From: an uncultured Clostridia bacterium
GTDB taxonomy: Bacteria > Bacillota > Clostridia > Christensenellales > Pumilibacteraceae
Assembly: GCA_947089425.1 (NCBI GenBank)
Contig: CAMUKG010000004.1
Coordinates: forward strand, 62,001 to 126,000
Length of the DNA: 64,000 nt
Reading direction: 5' to 3'
A program made the translations under genes and the position numbers. Within the stretch, counting starts at the first letter, position 1, and the number at the start of each line of letters is the position of its first letter. Shown here in pieces: positions 15,021-28,481 of this stretch. The notes beneath the pieces were generated by a model that was given only the letters and a program-made list of their open reading frames with translations, had not been told where the DNA came from and did no database searches.

Positions 15021-16460
15021 GTGTTTAGAGAGGAAGCGGAAGAGCTACTGCAAGATTTAACGCTGTTTTACGCGCCTGTTGCGGAAGTAAAAGAGCGGCG
15101 AAAGGTGGCGGGTAATCCGTTCGCGTGGTTGAAAACGGATTTCGCGAATAAGACGCATTATAATTTCGACGCGCCCAAAAGCCTTATGAACGAACTTTCG
15201 GTAAACAAGGAGCAACAACCCAAGTTACACGCTTTCGGCGAGCTTAAAAAGGCGGCTCGTTCGGAGTTTTCGGCTACGTTGCAAGAACAAAAGTTTGCGC
15301 GCTCGCTCGCGCTTTCGCGACGCGAGTCGGTTGAAAAGCAAGAGCTCGACTTTTCGTATTTTTCGGATGAGAATTTCTTTTCGGATATGGCTTCGATTTT
15401 CGACGGCAAAAACGTGTCGGGCAAAGCTTTAAAAGCAATAAACGAGCGTTTGGAATCGCTAATCACTCGCGAGGAGTTCGAACGGCGAGAGCGCGAAGAA
15501 CGCCTGAAAAGAGAACGCGAAGAGGAAGAAGAGCGGCTTAGAATAGAGCGCGAAGAGGAAGCCGAACGCCGCCGTAAAGAACGAGAGGAGAGGGAACGGC
15601 GCAAACGAGAACGTGAAGGCGATGTAAACTTTACGTTAGCGGGTGCAAGTTCAAAATCCCGAAATAGTAATTCTTTGGTGCCGCCGGCAAACGCGGCGAA
15701 GAGCGCTTCGGCAGATAGCTCCGTGCCCGCGCAAACTTCCGCCGCAATACATTATTCGAGCACTGCGGCAAGAGTTGTTGCAATCATAGGCTTTATTTTA
15801 AACAATTTGTTGATGATTGCAATGGTGCTTGTTTACAGTCCCGTTGGATTGTTTCATAAGTTTACTTCCTATGATTTTCTTTTATATATAGAGCTAATGG
15901 TGCAATTTCAAATAAAATCATGGCGTACGGTATTTTACCCGATTATTTTATCGGTTATGGCGTTAATCGATAAGTTTATGGTGAGCAAAAACTTGCGCAC
16001 AAAATCGGGCTATAAAGTATTCTCGCTTATATTTATGGCGGCTTTAATGGCGTTGAATATTTGGGGCTATATTAAAATGGGTTTACGCCATGCTATCGGC
16101 GGGAGAAATATGCTTACCGCTATTGTAATAACGTTTGCTTTTTTATTCGTTTTTTTGCCTCGTTGCAAAAGAATGAGTTTTATTCCCATTTTATCCGTTG
16201 CAACTTTAACCGTATTTTTATCTTACATTATTGTGCTATGTGTTGCTGTGCCGCAAATGGTAGGCATAGACGCTTCTTTTAGAAAAGAAATTATCAAGGA
16301 ATTAGTTAGTTTGATTGTAACGGTTTTACCCACTATGCTGTTCCTTATATTATTTAACGCTATTCGCAAAAAAGACAGTAAATACACGGGCAAAGCGGCT
16401 CGCGCTGTTTTGTCGGTCGTGCTGTGCGTGGCACATCCTTTTGTGTGCTTTATGCTCTAA
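15021..16460 (+). CDS. Membrane protein with a long charged single helix, function unknown
   Basis: A 479-residue protein in two parts. Residues 1-150 are soluble and polar; about 150-200 are almost only Glu and Arg (EEFERREREERLKREREEEE), with the alternating charge pattern of a stable single alpha helix; 200-245 is a Ser/Asn/Ala linker. From about residue 250 to the end there are six or seven membrane segments (for example VVAIIGFILNNLLMIAMVLV and LVSLIVTVLPTMLFLILF). The membrane half is clearly more AT-rich than the first half. GTG start with AAGGAG upstream. No family recognised; the layout suggests a membrane anchor carrying a rigid cytoplasmic arm. Confidence 0.75.
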   Translation: MFREEAEELLQDLTLFYAPVAEVKERRKVAGNPFAWLKTDFANKTHYNFDAPKSLMNELSVNKEQQPKLHAFGELKKAARSEFSATLQEQKFARSLALSRRESVEKQELDFSYFSDENFFSDMASIFDGKNVSGKALKAINERLESLITREEFERREREERLKREREEEEERLRIEREEEAERRRKEREERERRKREREGDVNFTLAGASSKSRNSNSLVPPANAAKSASADSSVPAQTSAAIHYSSTAARVVAIIGFILNNLLMIAMVLVYSPVGLFHKFTSYDFLLYIELMVQFQIKSWRTVFYPIILSVMALIDKFMVSKNLRTKSGYKVFSLIFMAALMALNIWGYIKMGLRHAIGGRNMLTAIVITFAFLFVFLPRCKRMSFIPILSVATLTVFLSYIIVLCVAVPQMVGIDASFRKEIIKELVSLIVTVLPTMLFLILFNAIRKKDSKYTGKAARAVLSVVLCVAHPFVCFML

Positions 16461-16516
16461 AAGATTATAGCGTTTACGCTAAGCTTGATACACAATATAA
16501 AGTATGCCGCAAACGG

Positions 16517-16545
16517 TTGCTTTCGTTGCGATAATGCGGTATAAT
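16517..16545 (+). promoter_or_regulatory. Probable metG promoter
   Basis: TTGCTT (16517-16522), 17-bp spacer, TATAAT (16540-16545); a second overlapping TATAAT lies at 16547-16552. A terminator-like hairpin follows almost at once. Confidence 0.6.
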
Positions 16546-16555
16546 ATATAATACT

Positions 16556-16580
16556 CTCTTTGCTTTTGCAAAGAGTTTTT
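16556..16580 (+). terminator. Intrinsic terminator just downstream of the metG promoter
   Basis: Perfect stem CTCTTTGC/GCAAAGAG (16556-16563, 16568-16575), TTTT loop, followed by five T. It could end the upstream membrane-protein mRNA or attenuate metG from its own promoter. Confidence 0.75.
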
Positions 16581-16640
16581 CAACGATTTAACCGCAGCGG
16601 GAAAAGTCGCGAAATTTATTGAACGGGAAACGGACGCATT

Positions 16641-18605
16641 ATGACGAACAGCAAAAAGAAAACGGAAAAAGAAAAGTTTTACCTCACAACTCCCATTTAC
16701 TATCCGAGCGGAAAGTGGCATTTGGGGCATTGCTACACTACGGTGTACGGCGACGCAATCGCGCGCTTTAAGCGCATGGAAGGCTACGACGTTTTTTATC
16801 TTACGGGGACCGACGAACACGGTCAAAAAATAGAGAAGAGAGCCGAGAGCGCGGGAGTGTCGCCCAAAGAATTCGTCGACGGGCTCGTGGGTGAGATTAA
16901 AGAACTTTGGAGCGCCCTCAACGTTTCGTATACAAAATTTATCCGCACAACCGACGATTACCATGTTAAAGCAGTGCAGAAAATTTTCAAAAAGCTTTAC
17001 GACAAAGGCGACGTTTATAAATCCAAATACAAGGGTAAGTATTGCACCCCTTGCGAGTCGTTTTGGACGGAGAGCCAACTCGTTGACGGCAAGTGCCCCG
17101 ACTGCGGAAGAGAAGTGCAGGAAACGGAAGAAGAGAGTTACTTTTTCAAATTGAGCAAATACGCTCCGCAAGTGCGCAAACTTTTGACGGAGACCGACTT
17201 TTTGCAGCCGGAGAGCCGAGTAAACGAAATGGTGAACAACTTTATCGACGCCGGACTCGAAGACGTTGCCGTATCGCGCACGAGCTTTAAATGGGGTGTT
17301 CCCGTAGAGTTCGATAAAGGGCACATTGTGTATGTGTGGGTAGACGCGCTTAGCAACTATATAACCGCGCTCGGCTATAACGGCGAAAAAGAGTCCGCCG
17401 ACATGAAAAGATTTTGGCCCGCAGATTTGCACCTTATGGCAAAAGAAATCGTGCGGTTTCATTCCATTATTTGGCCCGCCATGCTTATGGCGCTCGATTT
17501 GCCGCTTCCCAAAAAAGTGGTGGGGCACGGGTGGCTTTTGTTCGGCGGCGACAAGATGAGCAAGAGCAAAGGCAACGTGGTTGACCCGTTCATTCTAAAA
17601 GAGCGCTACGGCGCCGACGCGTTGCGCTATTATTTGCTTAGAGCTATGCCGTTCGGCGCCGACGGCGCTTATACGAGCGAAGCTTTGCTCACGAGAATAA
17701 ATTCGGAGCTTTGCAACGACTTGGGCAATCTCGTGCGCCGCACTATGAAGATGAACGAACAATATTTTGCGGGCAAACTGCATAAGGGCAAAGAGAGCGA
17801 GGAAGACGCCGCCATAATTGCGAAAACGAACGCGCTTTACGGAGCCGTAAAGCAAGATATGGACGCGTACAGACCTCAGCAGGCGCTTGAAAAGATTTTC
17901 GATTTGGTGGGCACGGCTAATAAATATATCGACCTCACAAAGCCTTGGGTGCTCGTAAAAGAGAACAAAACGGCGAGGCTCGAACAGGTGCTCTACGTTC
18001 TCACCGAAGCAATTCGCGTAATAGGCGTTTTGTTGTTGCCGTTCGTGCCCGAAACGGGCGAGAAAATTCTTGCGTCGCTCAAACTTGCGCCGCCCGAAAC
18101 CAACGACGGACTTATCTACGGCAATGTGAAATCTTACGAAACCGTTGCGCTCGACGCGCTTTTTCCCCGTTTGAACGTGGAGAAAGAACTCGAAGAGCTC
18201 GAAAAGCTTGCGAGCGGCTCGAAAGCGGAAAATGAGGAAGTAAAAACGGAGGAGAAAAAACAAGTGAACGAGCAAGAGAACGAATATATTACAATCGACG
18301 ACTTTTTCCGTACCAAGCTCAAAGTTGCGGAAGTAGTGGCTTGCGAAAAGGTGGAGAAAGCGGACAAACTCTTAAAACTTACGCTTAAAGTGGGTGAAGA
18401 GACGCGCACCGTAGTGTCGGGAATAGCGAAGCATTACACCCCCGAAGAAATGGTGGGCAAGCGCGTGGTGCTCGTGTGCAACTTAAAACCTCGCAACATG
18501 CGCGGAATAACGAGCGAAGGCATGATTTTGTGCGCGTCGGAAGGCGATAAGCTCGTTCTCGTTTCTCCGGAAACGGCAATAGGGAGCGGCGCCGAAGTAT
18601 GCTGA
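16641..18605 (+). CDS. metG: Methionyl-tRNA synthetase
   Basis: Class I synthetase of 654 residues charging tRNA-Met. The HIGH motif is seen as WHLGH near residue 25, the zinc knuckle as CTPCESFW and CPDCG around 130-150, and the KMSKS loop as DKMSKSKGN near residue 303. After an acidic/lysine-rich linker (about 525-550) comes a C-terminal Trbp111/EMAP-like tRNA-binding OB fold (IDDFFRTKLKVAEVVACEKV), which dimerises the enzyme. The end overlaps the tatD start, so metG, tatD and the radical SAM gene form one operon. Confidence 0.97.
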   Translation: MTNSKKKTEKEKFYLTTPIYYPSGKWHLGHCYTTVYGDAIARFKRMEGYDVFYLTGTDEHGQKIEKRAESAGVSPKEFVDGLVGEIKELWSALNVSYTKFIRTTDDYHVKAVQKIFKKLYDKGDVYKSKYKGKYCTPCESFWTESQLVDGKCPDCGREVQETEEESYFFKLSKYAPQVRKLLTETDFLQPESRVNEMVNNFIDAGLEDVAVSRTSFKWGVPVEFDKGHIVYVWVDALSNYITALGYNGEKESADMKRFWPADLHLMAKEIVRFHSIIWPAMLMALDLPLPKKVVGHGWLLFGGDKMSKSKGNVVDPFILKERYGADALRYYLLRAMPFGADGAYTSEALLTRINSELCNDLGNLVRRTMKMNEQYFAGKLHKGKESEEDAAIIAKTNALYGAVKQDMDAYRPQQALEKIFDLVGTANKYIDLTKPWVLVKENKTARLEQVLYVLTEAIRVIGVLLLPFVPETGEKILASLKLAPPETNDGLIYGNVKSYETVALDALFPRLNVEKELEELEKLASGSKAENEEVKTEEKKQVNEQENEYITIDDFFRTKLKVAEVVACEKVEKADKLLKLTLKVGEETRTVVSGIAKHYTPEEMVGKRVVLVCNLKPRNMRGITSEGMILCASEGDKLVLVSPETAIGSGAEVC

Positions 18606-19366
18606 TTGACACGCATGCGCACCTAACCGACCCGCGTTTCGAGGGCTCGGCAAATATAATAGCCGAGATGGAAACGGACGGACTCGAACGAATAATATCG
18701 GTGGGCTTTAACGAGTTTACGAGCGCGTATTCGGTGCAAATCGCCGAAGCGAATGAAAAAATATATGCGGCTGTCGGAGTTCACCCGTCGGACGCGAACG
18801 AAGCGGGGTACGGCTATATAGGCACTCTCAAAGACCTTGCCGCAAGCGAAAAGTGCGTCGCAATAGGCGAAATAGGGCTCGACTATCACTACGAAGACAC
18901 CGACAAAGCGGCTCAGCACAGAGTGCTTATCGAACAACTCGAACTTGTGCGCGAAGTGAATTTGCCCGCCGCGTTTCATGTGCGCGACGCATACGGCGAC
19001 TTTTTCGAAGTAATCAAGAATTATCGCGATAGGCTAACTGCGGGAGCGATTATGCACTGTTTTTCGGGAAGCAAGGAAACCGCGCTCGCCTACGCCGAAA
19101 TGGGGTTTTATATTTCCTTTTCGGGAAGCATAACTTTTAAAAATTCGAAAGCGGGCGAAATCATATCCGCGCTTCCGCTTTCGCAAATTTTAATAGAAAC
19201 CGATTGTCCGTATTTGGCGCCCACTCCGCACAGGGGAGAACTCAACTACCCCAAATACGTAAGATTTCAGGCTGAAAAAATCGCCGAAGTGCGCGGCATG
19301 AAAGTGTGCGACGTTATAGACGCGACAACCGAAAACGCCTATCGGGCGTTCCCCAAATTAAAGTAA
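18599..19366 (+). CDS. tatD: TatD-family metal-dependent deoxyribonuclease
   Basis: A 255-residue TIM-barrel metal hydrolase with 3'-5' exonuclease activity on DNA in homologues. The metal ligands are in MLIDTHAHL at the N-terminus, GEIGLDYH near residue 99, HVRDA, MHCFSG near 150, and TDCPYLAP near 202. Its ATG lies inside the end of metG (7-bp overlap). The metG-tatD order is common in Firmicutes. Confidence 0.96.
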   Translation: MLIDTHAHLTDPRFEGSANIIAEMETDGLERIISVGFNEFTSAYSVQIAEANEKIYAAVGVHPSDANEAGYGYIGTLKDLAASEKCVAIGEIGLDYHYEDTDKAAQHRVLIEQLELVREVNLPAAFHVRDAYGDFFEVIKNYRDRLTAGAIMHCFSGSKETALAYAEMGFYISFSGSITFKNSKAGEIISALPLSQILIETDCPYLAPTPHRGELNYPKYVRFQAEKIAEVRGMKVCDVIDATTENAYRAFPKLK

Positions 19367-19386
19367 AAGCGGGTTAAGGAAAGCGA

Positions 19387-19998
19387 ATGGACACATACTT
19401 ATACGAGCTGAAAGGCAAAGTTTATCTTAACATAACCAACCGTTGCAGTAATCGGTGCGAATTTTGCATTCGCTCGAATTCGGATTCTCTTGTGGGCTAC
19501 AATATGAAGCTCGAAAAAGAACCGACGTTCGAGGATATGAAAAAGGCGATTGCCGCATACGCTTCGCCGTTTTCGGAAGCGGTGTTTTGCGGTTACGGCG
19601 AACCCACTTACGCTATGGAAACGCTCACTAAAACGGGCGCGTATTTGAAATCGCTCGGCAAGCGCGTGCGGCTTAACACCAACGGGCAAGGGCGGCTAAT
19701 CAACGAGCGCGACATTGTGCCCGAACTCAAAGATTGCGTAGACGAAGTTTCGGTTTCGCTCAACGAATCGGAACGGGGCGCGTATCAAAATTTGTGCCAC
19801 CCCAAATTCGGAATGTTTGCCCATGACGAAATTCTCGACTTTGCGAAAGGTTGCAAAGAGGCGGGAATCTCCGTGCGCTTCACGGTGGTTGACACCGTGC
19901 CGAACGAGAGTATTCGCCGTTGCAGAAAAATCGCGGCGGGGCTCGGTGTGCCGCTCATAGTTCGCAGTTATATTGCCGATAACGAAAGCTATACGTAA
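19387..19998 (+). CDS. TatD-associated radical SAM protein
   Basis: A 203-residue short radical SAM protein. The 4Fe-4S/SAM motif is CSNRCEFC near residue 18, and GYGEPT near residue 62 is the usual SAM-contacting glycine motif. It matches a family always encoded beside tatD (TatD-linked radical SAM), whose reaction is unknown. It is only two thirds of a standard radical SAM barrel and has no auxiliary cluster motif. It starts 20 bp after tatD with a weak AAGGAAAG site. Confidence 0.9.
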   Translation: MDTYLYELKGKVYLNITNRCSNRCEFCIRSNSDSLVGYNMKLEKEPTFEDMKKAIAAYASPFSEAVFCGYGEPTYAMETLTKTGAYLKSLGKRVRLNTNGQGRLINERDIVPELKDCVDEVSVSLNESERGAYQNLCHPKFGMFAHDEILDFAKGCKEAGISVRFTVVDTVPNESIRRCRKIAAGLGVPLIVRSYIADNESYT

Positions 19999-20023
19999 AA
20001 TCGCATAATTTGCGCGTGCACGT

Positions 20024-20078
20024 ATGCGCATGAATATAAAAAAATGTTTAAAAATATTATTTTTGCGCACATGCGCAT
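20024..20078. repeat. Two ATGCGCAT palindromes
   Basis: ATGCGCAT occurs at 20024-20031 and 20071-20078, each flanked by TGCGC and AT-rich DNA, and the two flanks form a loose inverted repeat. The same octamer occurs between the parA-like gene and its neighbour at 7929. Confidence 0.4.
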
Positions 20079-20080
20079 AT

Positions 20081-20116
20081 AAAAAAGCGGCTCGAATTCA
20101 ATCGAACCGTTTTTTA
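20081..20116 (-). terminator. Terminator of the DUF3737 gene (possibly bidirectional)
   Basis: Stem CGG(C)TCGA/TCGA(A)CCG with one mismatch, A-tract on the left and T-tract on the right, so it can serve both the minus-strand gene and the radical SAM gene on the plus strand. Confidence 0.65.
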
Positions 20117-20124
20117 AATTGTTA

Positions 20125-20982
20125 TTAGTTGCCGGCGTTTTTACGAGTTTCGATAATTGCGGAACAATTCACGGCGGCGTTTTGCAATATTATTTCGCCT
20201 ATGCTGTCGGCAACTATTTTGCCAGAATGCGGGTTTTCCACCGAATCGATATGACCTATAACGTCGGCGTCAACGTCAGAATATTCGAACGCGCGGTCGC
20301 ACTCTCGCATGGTGCAGTTAACGAGTTTTAAATTTTTGCAGTAGCATAGCGGTTGCGTACCTATAATTTCGCAATTTATAAGGGTGAGTCCGTCGGAATA
20401 CCACGCAAGGTATTCGCCTTTAACTACCGAGTTTTTTACGGTGACGTTTTTGCAATGCCAAAACGCGTCTTTCGTGTTCAAATAGCAACTGTTAAGTTCC
20501 GCGTTTTCAACGTATTGAAACGAATATTTTCCCGACATTCTCAGGCGCTCCGCCCTAAGATTTTTGCATTCGAACAGAAAATATTGCGAATCGATTGCGC
20601 TGTTGAGAATGTTTACGCCGTTACACCGCCAACCGAATTCGGGAGAGCGAACCGAACAGTTTTCAATCGTTATGCCGCCGCACTCGCGTAGCGTTTTAAC
20701 TCCGTCTATCGTGCAACCCGTTATTTTTCCGTTCGAGCAATACCACAGGGGCGCTCGGCACTTTTCGTCGAGCACGCTGTTTTCGAGCGAGAAGTTTTCG
20801 GCGTGCCACAGAGGGTATCTTAACGAAAACGAGCAATCTTGCACTTTTATGCCGTTACATTCTTTGAGCGACGACTCGCCGTCGGCAGGGCCCTCGAATA
20901 TGCAACCTCGCACGTCAGCGTCTATAAGGTGATAGAGGGCGCGCTCGCAGTCGTATGTATTGTTTTCGAATGTTTTTCTCAT
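20125..20982 (-). CDS. DUF3737 right-handed beta-helix protein
   Basis: A 285-residue protein made of short repeats with a Cys/Asn pattern (CNGIKVQDCSFS, CGGITIENCSVR, CKNVTVKNSVVK, CKNLKLVNCTMR), one rung of a parallel beta helix each. It matches the DUF3737 family, widespread in gut Firmicutes and Bacteroidetes, whose function is unknown; there is no signal peptide, so it is cytoplasmic. Its own terminator lies downstream. It is not linked to neighbouring functions. Confidence 0.87.
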   Translation of the reverse strand: MRKTFENNTYDCERALYHLIDADVRGCIFEGPADGESSLKECNGIKVQDCSFSLRYPLWHAENFSLENSVLDEKCRAPLWYCSNGKITGCTIDGVKTLRECGGITIENCSVRSPEFGWRCNGVNILNSAIDSQYFLFECKNLRAERLRMSGKYSFQYVENAELNSCYLNTKDAFWHCKNVTVKNSVVKGEYLAWYSDGLTLINCEIIGTQPLCYCKNLKLVNCTMRECDRAFEYSDVDADVIGHIDSVENPHSGKIVADSIGEIILQNAAVNCSAIIETRKNAGN

Positions 20983-21080
20983 GTTTTCTCCGTAGTAATG
21001 TTTTGAATATTATATAACGGCGAGCACGATTTGTCAAATAGTTAAGATTTATAGTAAACAATGCGCATCAGTTATGATTA

Positions 21081-21112
21081 AAGCGGCAAGACTGTTTGTC
21101 TCGCCGCTTTTG
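21081..21112 (-). terminator. Probable terminator of the PFOR gene
   Basis: Stem AAGCGGC-AGAC/GTCT-GCCGCTT (21081-21092, 21098-21109, one mismatch) just after the gene on the minus strand, followed by only a short T-rich tract. Confidence 0.55.
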
Positions 21113-21133
21113 AGTGTTTGCATTTAAATTATA

Positions 21134-24700
<3,567 letters not shown>

Positions 24701-24712
24701 TCAAACACCGAT

Positions 24713-24741
24713 ATTATACCATTTAATTGCAACAAAAGCAA
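24713..24741 (-). promoter_or_regulatory. Promoter of the PFOR gene
   Basis: Minus strand TTGCTT (24736-24741), 17-bp spacer, TATAAT (24713-24718). Confidence 0.65.
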
Positions 24742-24875
24742 GCTTTAACGGCTTTGCCGCAATTTTTCGGCGTTCTTATGTATTATAAAACTTGTGTAAA
24801 AAATAGTCAAGTAAAGCGACGGAGTTATTTGATTTACGACGCGCTACAACGAATTTGATATAGAACGCGTTAAGT

Positions 24876-24915
24876 AAAAAAGCGGCTTTGAACTTTTCAT
24901 CCAAGCCGCTTTTTT
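24876..24915 (-). terminator. Terminator of gdhA
   Basis: Perfect 13-bp stem AAAAAAGCGGCTT/AAGCCGCTTTTTT with a 14-nt loop, 20 bp after the gdhA stop; the T-run is built into the stem. Confidence 0.85.
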
Positions 24916-24934
24916 AATTTGAATGTCGATATGT

Positions 24935-26341
<1,407 letters not shown>

Positions 26342-26343
26342 CT

Positions 26344-26373
26344 AATATATCACAAGTATTTTATGTTTGTCAA
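26344..26373 (-). promoter_or_regulatory. Promoter of gdhA
   Basis: Minus strand TTGACA (26368-26373), 18-bp spacer, TATATT (26344-26349). Confidence 0.7.
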
Positions 26374-26414
26374 GCGTATAAAGGCACGCTTTCGCCAATT
26401 TTTTTATATGAGAT

Positions 26415-27197
26415 TTATTGCAATAGTTTGTCTATCGCTCTGTCGGTTCGGCTTTTTGACTGCTCGCTTTCTTCTCCGTTTTCGCTTCCGTCGGTTTTCT
26501 CTCCGTTGTCGGAATTATGCGAGTCGTTGCCGTTCGAATTGTTGCCGCCGAAGTCGCTTTCGCCGCTTGCCTCGTGTTCGAACGGGTCGGCGCTAATCAC
26601 CGTAGTGTCGGGTTCGGCTTCGGGCAATAAGCTTTGGTAAAATTCGGCTTGCGCCGTTTGCATATACGGCTGTATCCAAAAAGTGAGAATGCCGAATGTG
26701 AGACCGCAAAGAAGAATCCAACCTATATAGCTGAAATGCAAGCAGAACAGACGCCATTTGTTGCCTTTCATCATTTCAATCGAGCGCAAACGCGCTTCGT
26801 TGGCGGTAAGTTCGGGATTGTCGAGCAAAATATAATAGCTCATGGAATAAGAATAGGTTTTAATTATTCCCGGAATTATGAAAAGCAACGACCATAAGAA
26901 CGTGAAAATTCCGTTCAAAATATACAACAAAAACGCTTTTCCGAAAATTTTGAATCCGTCGAACAGCATTTCGATTTTAACGTTGCTTGCTCGCACTATG
27001 TGCAACGTTAAAATGCACATGCCCGCAGTTAAAGGACCCGTTATGATTAGGGTTACAATGCCGCCTATAAAAATAAACGCGAGAGCTGCGCCCGTGCCCG
27101 TTATGAGCGACATAATAAGAGTGGCGAGAGCCATAGTGCCCCATTTGCCGCTAAGGTTGTTCCAAGCCCTTTGCCTGAAATCTTTTGCTACCAACAT
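26415..27197 (-). CDS. DUF975 integral membrane protein
   Basis: A 260-residue DUF975 protein. Hydrophobic segments occur at roughly residues 20-60 (ALATLIMSLITGTGAALAFI), 60-75, 95-120 (FTFLWSLLFIIPGIIKTYSY) and 155-180 (IGWILLCGLTFGILTF). The family motif around MSYYILLDNPELTANEA is intact. After the membrane part there is an acidic, Ser/Asn/Asp-rich tail of about 70 residues that looks disordered. The start at 27197 is preceded by GGGAGGA; an upstream in-frame ATG would place translation across the promoter. Its promoter contains a nine-G/C tract. Function unknown. Confidence 0.85.
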   Translation of the reverse strand: MLVAKDFRQRAWNNLSGKWGTMALATLIMSLITGTGAALAFIFIGGIVTLIITGPLTAGMCILTLHIVRASNVKIEMLFDGFKIFGKAFLLYILNGIFTFLWSLLFIIPGIIKTYSYSMSYYILLDNPELTANEARLRSIEMMKGNKWRLFCLHFSYIGWILLCGLTFGILTFWIQPYMQTAQAEFYQSLLPEAEPDTTVISADPFEHEASGESDFGGNNSNGNDSHNSDNGEKTDGSENGEESEQSKSRTDRAIDKLLQ

Positions 27198-27240
27198 GTT
27201 ATGTTTTTTCCTCCCATAGGTTTGATTTATCTGTAACACA

Positions 27241-27269
27241 AGTTTATCACGCGGGGGGGGGTATGTCAA
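27241..27269 (-). promoter_or_regulatory. Promoter with a 9-bp homopolymer in the spacer
   Basis: Minus strand TTGACA (27264-27269), 17-bp spacer, TAAACT (27241-27246) preceded by TGA (extended -10). The spacer contains nine C on the minus strand (nine G at 27253-27261 on the plus strand). Slippage of this tract would change the spacer from the optimal 17 bp. Confidence 0.65.
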
Positions 27270-27425
27270 GCGTTTTTATTATTTTTATTATATGCTTTAT
27301 TATGTGCGATTATTAAAAAATTTGCGTGCGACAGAGCGCGAAGAGTTCGGCGAAAACGTTGATATATATTCGATTTTGCGGCACAATTATAGGGCTGAAC
27401 AAAAAATATAAAAACGGAGAGAATT

Positions 27426-28364
27426 ATGAAATATACTCAATGGCTGAACGAATGGCTCGAATTATATGTGAAACCTCTTGAAAAAAATCGCACATACGAA
27501 AAGTATAAGGCGCAAATAAGACTGCACATTAAGCCCGAACTCGGCGAATACGAACTCGATTCGCTGTCGGCGCAGGTTCTGCAAAAGTTTACCGCAAAAC
27601 TCGGCGAGCGATATTCCCAGAGTACGGTTTGCGGCATACTGTCGGTGGTGAGAGCGTCGCTCAAAAGAGCGATTAAATCCGAACTTGCCGAAAAGGAATA
27701 CACCGATTGCGTCGTACGCCCGAAAATGCGTGAAAAGAAAATAGACTGTTTCACTTTAACGGAACAGCGAAAAATAGAAAACTACATACAGAAAAGCAAA
27801 GACAAAAAAATGTTCGGCATACTGTTTTGCCTATACACGGGCTTGAGAATAGGGGAATTGCTCTCGCTTAAATGGGAAGATTTCGACTTGAAAAGGGGTA
27901 CTTTTACAGTATCTAAAACTTGCGCCGACAGTTGGAAAAACGGTAGCTACGTTAAAATTCTCGAAATTCCCAAAACCGAAAGCTCTAACAGAATTATTCC
28001 CATTCCGAATAGGTTGTTGCCTAAAATAAGAGAATTGAAAAAGTCGTGCGCAAGAGAATATTTCGTTTACGGAAAGAGCGAATACGGTTCGCAAGTGCGC
28101 TCGTATCAAAAGACTTTCGAGCGGTTGCTCGCAAAATTAAAAATACCGCACAAGGGTTTTCACTCTTTGCGGCACACTTTTGCCACCCGCGCGCTCGAAT
28201 GCGGCATGGACGTTAAAACCTGTTCCGAAATTTTAGGACACAAAAATCCCGCAGTTACGCTTTCGCGTTACGCTCATTCTCTTGCCGAACATAAGCGAAA
28301 CATGATGAACAAACTTGGAAAAATGCTTTCGAAAAAAACACATAGAATAACATATTCTGTGTAA
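27426..28364 (+). CDS. Tyrosine recombinase (integrase family), likely DNA invertase
   Basis: A 312-residue phage-type tyrosine recombinase. Residues 1-95 are the SAM-like core-binding domain; the catalytic domain shows R141 (TGLRIGE), probable K164, H246 and R249 (HSLRHTFATR), H272 (GHKNPAV) and the nucleophile Y282 (LSRYAH). All catalytic residues are present. It has no excisionase, relaxase or cargo nearby, so it is not the integrase of an intact element. Its last codons form part of a 19-bp sequence that recurs inverted 119 bp downstream, so it most likely inverts that segment. GGAGAG ribosome site before the ATG. Confidence 0.92.
   Translation: MKYTQWLNEWLELYVKPLEKNRTYEKYKAQIRLHIKPELGEYELDSLSAQVLQKFTAKLGERYSQSTVCGILSVVRASLKRAIKSELAEKEYTDCVVRPKMREKKIDCFTLTEQRKIENYIQKSKDKKMFGILFCLYTGLRIGELLSLKWEDFDLKRGTFTVSKTCADSWKNGSYVKILEIPKTESSNRIIPIPNRLLPKIRELKKSCAREYFVYGKSEYGSQVRSYQKTFERLLAKLKIPHKGFHSLRHTFATRALECGMDVKTCSEILGHKNPAVTLSRYAHSLAEHKRNMMNKLGKMLSKKTHRITYSV
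28327..28362 (+). repeat. Left inverted repeat (recombination site) of the invertible segment
   Basis: Core AGAATAACATATTCTGTGT at 28344-28362, with a matching outer block TTTCGAAAAA at 28327-28336. Its inner part AGAATA-ACA-TATTCT is itself a palindrome, the usual form of a tyrosine recombinase core site. It encodes the recombinase C-terminus up to the T of the TAA stop. Confidence 0.85.
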
Positions 28365-28481
28365 CTAAAAAACTTTCAAAGTGTTCGCAAAATGTTATAT
28401 ATGTGTAAATTATTATTTGCGAGCCGTCGTTTTGCTTGCGTTTTAGGTTAAAATCGTATATAATAATAGTTGTGAAAAAGC
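28363..28481. other. 119-bp candidate invertible promoter segment
   Basis: AT-rich segment lying exactly between the two 19-bp inverted repeats. It contains the promoter at 28436-28464 facing the lipoprotein gene. Read on the minus strand it has no stop codon in the frame that would follow the recombinase gene after inversion. Confidence 0.75.
28436..28464 (+). promoter_or_regulatory. Promoter inside the invertible segment, facing the lipoprotein gene
   Basis: TTGCGT (28436-28441), 17-bp spacer, TATAAT (28459-28464). In the orientation seen here it would drive the LRR lipoprotein (ON state). Confidence 0.65.

Noticed and set aside
27426-28364. Integrase as the marker of a phage or ICE
   Set aside because: No phage, relaxase, excisionase or conjugation gene nearby; flanking genes are ordinary chromosomal genes.
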